The notes beneath the pieces were generated by a model. That model did no database searches. It was not told the origin of the DNA and saw only the letters and a list, made by a program, of their open reading frames with translations. Positions 58,083 to 64,000 of a stretch of DNA of 64,000 nucleotides are shown here, piece after piece; the stretch's first letter is position 1, and each line of letters begins with the position of its first letter. Both the position numbers and the translations under genes were made by a program. This stretch comes from Acetobacteraceae bacterium (GTDB taxonomy: Bacteria > Pseudomonadota > Alphaproteobacteria > Acetobacterales > Acetobacteraceae): assembly GCA_039613835.1 (NCBI GenBank), contig CP154827.1, forward strand, positions 652,501 through 716,500, in the 5' to 3' direction.

Positions 58083-58214
58083 CCGCTTCGTGACAAAGTT
58101 TTTCCGTGGCGGTTTGCGGTAGACAAAGGAACGAGTGGCCTGCATCGTTGTTTGAAAAAAATCTTACAACTGCGCGGGCCATGAAGCCATCGCGCGAGAG
58201 CAAAGAGCGCCTGA

Positions 58215-58889
58215 ATGAAGCCAGAAATCAAAAACAGCCTTATCCGCCTCCTCGAGGGCGTTCAGCTTTTCGACGAGACCGTCTATAAGGAGCATAAGGC
58301 GTTATTTGAGACCCTCGCGGAGGCGCAATCCCCCTCGACGCTGTTCATCACCTGCTCAGACAGCCGAATTAACCCCAATCTCATTACCCAGACCCTGCCG
58401 GGGGATCTCTTTATTGTGCGCAATGTCGGCAATATTGTGCCACCCCATGGGGAGATGATGGGGGGCGTCTCTTCAGCGGTTGAATATGCCGTCATAGCCC
58501 TGAAAGTAAAGCATATTGTCGTCTGCGGGCACTCTAATTGCGGCGCGATGACCGCACTATGTGACCTCAGCTCCCCCAAATTTGATGAGATGCCGACAAT
58601 CCGTCGCTGGCTGCAAAATGCCGAAGCTGCGCGCGCCGCGGTGACAGGCCTCAAGGCGCAGGATGCCGGCCCCGCCACTGTGAGGGAGCTTGCCGAGCAG
58701 AATGTCCTGCTGCAACTTGCCCATCTCAGGACGCATCCCGCCGTTGTGCGGGCGCTGTCACTGGGGGGGGCGACATTACAGGGTTGGTTTTACGATATCG
58801 GATCGGGTCAGGTCATCATACTTGATGAACAAACGAGAAAAACGCGTCCGGTCAAAGAGTTATTGGACGACCTTAAAGCCAAAAAATAA
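58215..58889 (+). CDS. Beta-class carbonic anhydrase
   Basis: It interconverts CO2 and bicarbonate. The 224-residue protein has the zinc ligands: Cys with Asp-Arg in FITCSDSRINPNL, and His and Cys in VCGHSNCGAMTAL. The MMGGVSSAVEYAVIALKVKH helix and the C-terminal region LQGWFYDIGSGQVII are typical of the plant-like bacterial subclass. Its end overlaps the 5' part of the nuclease gene downstream. Intact. Confidence 0.93.
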   Translation: MKPEIKNSLIRLLEGVQLFDETVYKEHKALFETLAEAQSPSTLFITCSDSRINPNLITQTLPGDLFIVRNVGNIVPPHGEMMGGVSSAVEYAVIALKVKHIVVCGHSNCGAMTALCDLSSPKFDEMPTIRRWLQNAEAARAAVTGLKAQDAGPATVRELAEQNVLLQLAHLRTHPAVVRALSLGGATLQGWFYDIGSGQVIILDEQTRKTRPVKELLDDLKAKK

Positions 58890-59772
58890 CTGCATCGCGG
58901 CGGTCTTTCTGGCTCTGGCCATTATGACACCCGCGCGGGCGGCGCGCATCAAACTGGCCACTTGAAATATGGAGTGGCTCTCGCACCGCCTGCTCAGCGA
59001 CCCCTCTCTTCCTTTTGACCGGCCGGATCGCGGCCCTGAGGATTACCGCCACATCGCCATCACCCTCGAAAAACTCGCCCCGGACATCATCGCTTTACAG
59101 GAAGTCAATGGCGCAAACGTCTTAACGGGCCTTTTCAGGGATGGGGCCTATCAGTTTTTCATGACGCCCACCCCCATTGCGCAACGTGTGGTTGTAGCGG
59201 TGCGGCAGGGTTACGACGTCGCGCTTAACCCGGCCCTCATGGCCCTCAATGTCGGTCCGAAAGGCCACCATCCCTTGCGGGAGGGTCTTGATCTCACCAT
59301 GACCATCGGGAAGCAGCATCTTCGTATTTTGGCCCTACATCTCAAAACCGGGTGCTGGGAGCAACCCCTCAACCAACGCCGCCATGCCTGCCCGCTTCTT
59401 TATCGGCAATTATCGATCATCGCGGATTGGGTGGCGGTCCGGCAAAGTGAGGGCGTTCCATTTGTTTTGATTGGCGATTTCAATCGGCGCTTCACCTATC
59501 AAGATCCTGCTTTTAAATTATTATCGCGCGATGCGAAGCTAACGCTTGCGACAGAAGGACTGGCGAGCCCTTGTCACGGTGGAGAGTATTTCATCGATCA
59601 CATTATTCTCGACGCATCGGGACGCACGGAATTCAGCAGTCATTCCCTGCACGTGATGACATCCGCGCAGAAATTCGATTCAGGTGTAACTTCTGACCAC
59701 TGTCCCGTTTCCGTTGACATCGACCTCAACGAAGTGCAGGGCACGTCACCAGCGCGGAATGCGGCGAGATGA
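58825..59772 (+). pseudogene. Endonuclease/exonuclease/phosphatase family protein with an in-frame stop
   Basis: A secreted EEP-superfamily hydrolase, possibly a nuclease. The frame can start at ATG 58825 inside the carbonic anhydrase gene and includes a signal-like segment IAAVFLALAIMTPARA. Then TGA at 58963-58965 stands where Trp is expected (IKLAT-stop-NMEWL). From ATG 58969 the domain is open for 267 residues with IIALQEVNGANVL (metal Glu), FVLIGDFNRRF (Asp-Asn) and SDHCPVSVDI (His). Without its signal peptide the restart product would stay in the cytoplasm. Confidence 0.8.
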
Positions 59773-59843
59773 TCTGTCTTGCAACAAAGTTAAAGGCCTG
59801 AAATACTGGGCGCGTTGTTAAAAATCGATTTGAGGCGCATAGA

Positions 59844-60161
59844 ATGAAACGCTCGATCCGTATCGCGGACGATAATAAGGTTGTCATCACGGACAACCGG
59901 TTGAAGGATGGGCGTATCGTATGGCTGACGGCTGCTGGCAGTTGGTCAGACTCAATTTATGACGCCCGGCAGCTTGATTCAGTCGAGTTTCAAACCTATC
60001 TGGATGATGCTTCCAAACCTGCGGCGGGGGACGGCATTATCGATGTCTATGAAGTGCTCGTTACACCGGGGCACCCGCCCTCACCCATCAGCATGCGCGA
60101 GAGGATCCGGGCATTCGGCCCGACCACTCACCCACAATTTGCAGTCAAATCAACGCCATGA
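59844..60161 (+). CDS. DUF2849 domain protein upstream of cysI
   Basis: A small protein of unknown biochemical role that is regularly found before sulfite reductase genes in alphaproteobacteria. The 105-residue product contains DNRLKDGRIVWLTAAG and a C-terminal region ending PTTHPQFA, as in other DUF2849 proteins. The ATG at 59844 has GAGG upstream. Its stop overlaps the cysI start (ATGA), so translational coupling is likely. Intact. Confidence 0.8.
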   Translation: MKRSIRIADDNKVVITDNRLKDGRIVWLTAAGSWSDSIYDARQLDSVEFQTYLDDASKPAAGDGIIDVYEVLVTPGHPPSPISMRERIRAFGPTTHPQFAVKSTP

Positions 60162-61390
60162 GTCCCAAAAGTCCAATCGGCCATTACCAGTATGAAGACA
60201 TTGATCGTGAATTTCTGAAGGCGCGCGTCGATGAATTCGCCGAGCAGGTTGAACGCCGCCTGTCCGGCAATTTGACGGAGGACGAATTCAAGCCCCTGCG
60301 CCTCATGAATGGGCTTTATCTTCAGCTTCACGCTTATATGCTGCGTGTCGCCATCCCCTATGGGGTTCTGGATAGCCGCCAGATGCGGCAATTCGCGCAT
60401 ATCGCCAAACATTATGACCGCGGTTACGGTCACCTCACGACGCGGCAGAACATTCAGTTTAACTGGATTTCGCTTGAGCAGACGCCCGAGATCTTGCGGC
60501 AACTGGCGTAGGTGGACATGCACGCCATTCAGACAAGTGGCAATTGCATCCGTAACGTCACCAGCGATCATTTTGCAGGCGCGGCGCATGATGAGCTTTT
60601 TGACCCACGCGTTCATGCGGAAATCCTGCGTCAATGGTCAACCCTGCATCCTGAATTTTCCTTCCTGCCCCGCAAATTCAAAATCGCGATCACTGGCAGC
60701 GTCGAGGATGGGGTCGCGGCGCGTTTCCATGATATTGGTATTCTGGCCCGACAATCCGAGAAAGGGCCGGTCTTCCGCATCTTCGTCGGCGGAGACCTCG
60801 GCCGCACGCCCCTGGTGGGGAAGGAATTGTTCGATGATGTGGCAGAATGGGACCTCCTTAAAACGGTGGAGGCCGTTCTGCGCGTTTATAACGCCCATGG
60901 TCGGTGCGATAATATCTACAAAGCGCGCCTGAAGATCTTGCTGCAACATCTTGGTATTGAAGAATTTCGTCGTCAGGTGGCGGAAGAAATCCAGACGATG
61001 GATGACCGCCGTTATGCGCTCCGGCCTAAAATTGTGGAGAAGATCAAAGCACGGTTCGCTGTCCCGACCCTGACAGAGACGGATGCGGCGGAGGCTGAAA
61101 TTTCGGCTCACCGTCAACGGGATGAGAGTTTCGATTTATGGATGGCGAGCAACGTCACCCGCCATAAAAACGATGCCTACGCCGTGGTGACGATTTCCGT
61201 CAAATCGCCCGGAGAAATCCCGGGTGACCTCACGAATGATCAGATGGCGCGTATCGCCGCATTGGCGGATGAGATAAGCTTTGGGGAAATCCGCGTTTCC
61301 CATTTGCAAAATCTCGTTTTCGGACATGTTGCGCGGAAGAATCTTTTTTCGCCTCTGGTCGGCAAGGAAGCTGCGTATGAAACGGTTTGA
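60158..61390 (+). pseudogene. cysI: Nitrite/sulfite reductase hemoprotein, nonsense plus deletion
   Basis: This enzyme reduces sulfite to sulfide. The N-terminal half is readable: YGHLTTRQNIQFNWI, then a TAG at 60509-60511 (RQLA-stop-VDMHAIQ; Glu expected), then HAIQTSGNCIRNVTSDHFAG and KFKIAITGSVEDG. After HLQNLVFGHVARKNLF the sequence jumps to GKEAAYETV and stops at 61390. The C-terminal domain with the four Cys that hold the 4Fe-4S cluster and siroheme (about 200 residues) is missing. Both lesions are incompatible with activity. Confidence 0.87.
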
Positions 61391-61907
61391 CCTTAAAAGC
61401 TGCGCTTCAACACCCACGCCCCCCGAAAGCTCTGCCGTTGCGCTGCCTGAGGCGACGAGGGCGACGACCTCCATCCGCTTGAACGTTGATGACGATATTA
61501 CGACCTTGACGCCTTTTTTACCGCATTTACAAAGCGTTATCCTCGTTTTCCCAAACTTTCAGGATGGACGCGCCTTCACCCAAGCACGCGCTTTACGAGA
61601 GAAGTTAAAGTTTGCTGGGGAGATATTGGCGGAAGGCCACCCCCTTCCGGACCAGATCGATTTTATGCGGCGCTGCGGTTTCAATACGGTTTTGCTTGAG
61701 GACGATGCGGCCTGCGCAGCGTGGGCCGCTCACAAGACGCATTTTCCACAAAATTATCAGAATCGCCTTTTCCCCTTAGAGTCCCCTAGGGCTGAGATGA
61801 GATTGCATTATGCGGCGCGCAGGTGGCAGATGTCCGCCTGCGCGCCGCATGAGCAGTCTGTCAATCAAACTTCCGCTATCTGCTTCAGTGATCGTACGAC
61901 GACCTGA
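61377..61907 (+). CDS. DUF934 family protein downstream of cysI
   Basis: DUF934 proteins follow cysI in many proteobacteria and are thought to help sulfite reductase. From ATG 61377, overlapping the cysI remnant stop, the 176-residue frame has the family core VILVFPNFQDGRAFTQARAL, GEILAEGHPLPDQIDFMRRCGF and FNTVLLEDD. The family normally ends near YQ (residue about 130). Here about 45 further residues cover the hairpin at 61810-61850 and overlap the 3' end of the kinase pseudogene, so the original stop has probably been lost. Confidence 0.75.
   Translation: MKRFDLKSCASTPTPPESSAVALPEATRATTSIRLNVDDDITTLTPFLPHLQSVILVFPNFQDGRAFTQARALREKLKFAGEILAEGHPLPDQIDFMRRCGFNTVLLEDDAACAAWAAHKTHFPQNYQNRLFPLESPRAEMRLHYAARRWQMSACAPHEQSVNQTSAICFSDRTTT
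61810..61850. terminator. Long perfect hairpin between convergent genes
   Basis: A 14-base perfect stem (61810-61823 with 61837-61850; GC-rich, inner part GGCGCGCAGG/CCTGCGCGCC) with a 13-base loop lies between the DUF934 gene and the convergent dihydroxyacetone kinase pseudogene. It has no T tract on either side, but its place is where a bidirectional terminator would be expected. Confidence 0.6.
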
Positions 61908-63522
61908 GCAACAAGCGTAAGCGACAATGCGCCAGCATCTGGATGGCCGATACTCCTCTCTCCATGGGTGCGAGATCGACCACGCCGCGCCTGAAGAAGG
62001 CGTGTCGCTTCAGCTTCCCGCCGCGCGGCTGCCGCGCCCCTCTCCCATATGGGCAGTGGGGTCGCCTTGTGTCTTAACCGCGAGAGACGTCACCAACGGG
62101 TCAAGCGCATCAACCAGGGTTTTATCGCCCGGCTTCGCCCCACCGACCGAGGCGCATGATAACATCCCGTGCTTCCATGACATCCCGCGCCATCTCACGG
62201 GCTGTTGCTTGCTTCTCATCACTCAACTTTGTGCTGAAGGCGTGCAGACCGGCACCCCAAAGCGCCCCTGACGTGCCACCCGCCCGATCAGCCCAGGCAT
62301 CAGCTGCAACAGCCAGGACGGTGCGCGCCATACCCTGCCCATGATCCCCATCGCCCGTCTGCGCATCAATACGCCCCAGCTCGGCCTCCGCCGCCGCCAG
62401 AGCCTGCGGCAATGGCCGTCATGACCCGCGCGACGCAGCGCCCGCGCCCCGCTTGCCTTCTTCCGTCGCGGCGGGGGCCGTTTCGGCAGGTTCCGGCGCC
62501 AATTGTCTGAAGCCCCGCCCCCACGATGTTTTCACGCGTCAGGGCCGGGCTGGTGACGGGGCGCGCCAGAACGGCTCCAAGGCGGCATCAAGCCAGGTGA
62601 GCGTTAAGGAACATCCCGCCATGTCGAGACTGGTGATGAATTCCCCAACGCATGGCGCGACGATATTCAGCCCATGCCGCGTTAGAATGTCGGTAATATG
62701 GGTCCATAGGACGAAAAGCTCTTCATATTTCGTGGCACCCAGTCCATTGAGGATGACAGCAACAGATTGCGACCCGTCCGAAGGCTTTTCCGCAAGGAGC
62801 GCTGTGCAGAGACGTTCCGCCAGTGCCTGCGCATCACGGATCGGCGTCTCTTCCAACCCTTGCTCACCATGCACGCCGAGTCCAATCGCCATTTGGCCTG
62901 CCTTCACGGCGAAAAGCGGTGCAGCTTCACCCGGAAGCGTACATCCCGCAAAGGCCACGCCTAAACTCTGCGTCCGGCGATTGGCTTTTCCCCCGATTGC
63001 CATGACCGTGTCGAGGTCAAGCCTCTCTTTCGCCGCAGCACCCACAATTTTTAGGATCGCGAGGTCACCAGCTATGCCTCGACGCTCAAGATGGCGCTCA
63101 GACGGTGCGCTGGCAATGTCGTCACTGACCGCCATGAGGCGCGTCGGAATACCCTCTGCATTCAGCCCCTCCGCCGCAATGCTGAAATTCAGGACGTCAC
63201 CCACGTAATTTCCGTAACCCAATATGATGCCGCGCTCTTGATGGGCTGCGCGTGCCGTGCGGATGATGGCCTGAGTTGACGGAGAGGCAAAAACATCTCC
63301 AGCGACGACCGCATCCGCGAAGCCCCTCCCGACATAACCGAGAAACGCGGGATAATGGCCTGACCCGCCCCCAACGACCAACACGACTTTCGGGTCAGCA
63401 AGTGCCTCCCGGCGCATGACCCCATCCGGGAGGAGGCGCACCATGGACGCATGGGCAAGGGCAAAACCCTGTAGAGCCGTTTTGGCAAACCGTGATGCTT
63501 CCGCACCGCAGATTTTTGTCAT
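61865..63522 (-). pseudogene. Dihydroxyacetone-kinase-family protein (DhaK-DhaL fusion), broken
   Basis: An ATP-dependent kinase for dihydroxyacetone or a tetrulose. The DhaK half (63522 to about 62560) is intact: VLVVGGGSGHYPAFLGYVG, YVGDVLNFSIAAE, MAVSDDIASAP, and IGLGVHGEQGLEET with the substrate-binding His. The linker breaks near 62550; TGA at 62419-62421 and a frameshift near 62150 then disrupt the DhaL half (QTGDGDHGQGMARTV, GGTSGALWGAGL, KPGDKTLVDAL). DhaL holds the ATP site, so no active kinase remains. It lies downstream of rpiB on the same strand, a common pairing. Confidence 0.85.
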
Positions 63523-63676
63523 GCGACCAATATCCCTTCCTCTGACCGACGCGGCCTTAAAATATCATTTCCATCCGGGTTGGCTAACAGGCGTTCGTTA
63601 TCAGCCGCTGCTTAAATCTGATCAAAAAAAACGGCCCCGAAGGACCGCTTTCTTAATAACACGTCAGGCACCGGGC

Positions 63677-64000
63677 TTATTTCGGTGCTGCGTATTTTTT
63701 ATCCAGCGCATCGATGCCAGCGACATTTTTTGCCGAGGCGCTTGCGGGGTCGAATGTTTCATTCAGCCAGGCTTCCGCGATGGACTTTGCCAACTCCAAC
63801 CCGACAACGCGTGCGCCCATGGTGATGATCTGCGCATTATTCGAGAGCGCCGCACGCTGGGCTGAATAAGTGTCATGGGTGAGGGCGGCACGAATGCCAG
63901 GGATCTTATTGGCGGAAATGCAGACCCCAATCCCCGTACCACAACAGAGAATGGCGCGCTCAAACCGACCCTCTTTCACCCCGAGAGCAACGCGTTCACT
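63677..64000 (-). CDS. rpiB: Ribose-5-phosphate isomerase B family protein (N-terminus beyond window)
   Basis: A sugar-phosphate isomerase of the RpiB/LacAB family. The window ends inside the gene; the frame is open to the edge ([11 protein letters not shown] at the edge). Visible motifs are [20 protein letters not shown] with the catalytic Cys, [14 protein letters not shown] with the phosphate-binding His, and [17 protein letters not shown]. Next to a DhaK-type kinase it may act on tetrose phosphates, as in erythritol pathways, rather than ribose-5-phosphate; this is an inference from neighbourhood. Confidence 0.88.
   Translation of the reverse strand, partial: SERVALGVKEGRFERAILCCGTGIGVCISANKIPGIRAALTHDTYSAQRAALSNNAQIITMGARVVGLELAKSIAEAWLNETFDPASASAKNVAGIDALDKKYAAPK

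Noticed and set aside
58963..58965. TGA codons where Trp is expected (here and at 40185), hinting at UGA read as Trp
   Set aside because: TAA and TAG also interrupt genes in this window, and TGA is the normal stop of intact genes such as kdsA and the FGGY kinase. Recoding is not needed to explain nonsense mutations in decaying genes.

Overview
The window looks like a chromosomal segment of an alphaproteobacterium of the Acetobacteraceae (acetic acid bacteria). Three things point there: the syntenic core ppiD/trpEGDC next to secG-pyrG-kdsA-eno-ftsB-pdhABC, a PDH E1-beta that carries its own lipoyl domain, and a decayed SDR that resembles the xylitol/arabitol dehydrogenases of Gluconobacter. 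I see no rRNA, tRNA, CRISPR array, phage or insertion sequence.

Layout. 1-9350 (minus strand): pdhC (partial), pdhB, pdhA, trpC, trpD, trpG, trpE and ppiD, closely packed. 9670-14506 (plus): secG, pyrG, kdsA, eno, ftsB. The place where tpiA would be expected, between ppiD and secG, holds no gene. 14575-21705: rpmG, lexA (damaged), a lipoprotein, pgsA, uvrC, xthA, an OmpR-type regulator and an L,D-transpeptidase. 21697-24759: a broken Na+/H+ antiporter and a broken RsmB-type methyltransferase containing a 17-base C tract. 24787-30917: guaB, clpB and a sugar porter, all intact. 31083-43115: mostly ruined carbohydrate and efflux genes (AGE isomerase, NodT/EmrA/EmrB, a TonB receptor, an SDR) around an intact FGGY kinase and purH. 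43149-54239: GST, rhlE (nonsense), metW, metX (broken), wrbA (frameshift), nadK, then a broken MFS transporter, TonB receptor and phosphotransferase. 54236-64000: pnuC, gtrA, alaS, carbonic anhydrase, a nuclease with a nonsense codon, DUF2849-cysI(broken)-DUF934, a broken DhaK-DhaL kinase and rpiB (partial).

Biology. Core metabolism and information processing are intact: the PDH complex, tryptophan, CTP, IMP/GMP, KDO, alanyl-tRNA and NAD kinase genes. About eighteen other genes carry frameshifts (often in short homopolymers), in-frame stops or deletions. The losses cluster by function: sulfite reduction and methionine synthesis, drug efflux, TonB uptake, polyol/sugar catabolism and the SOS switch. 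This is what early reductive evolution in a host-associated or nutrient-rich niche would look like. Some single-base homopolymer frameshifts could instead be sequencing or assembly errors; the in-frame stops and deletions are harder to explain that way.

I found no clear new multi-gene system. The most interesting observations are the doubly damaged LexA (cleavage site and C-terminus), the missing tpiA, the homopolymer tract in the methyltransferase gene, a TonB receptor / kinase / PnuC salvage module, and the parallel loss of cysI and metX while metW stays intact.
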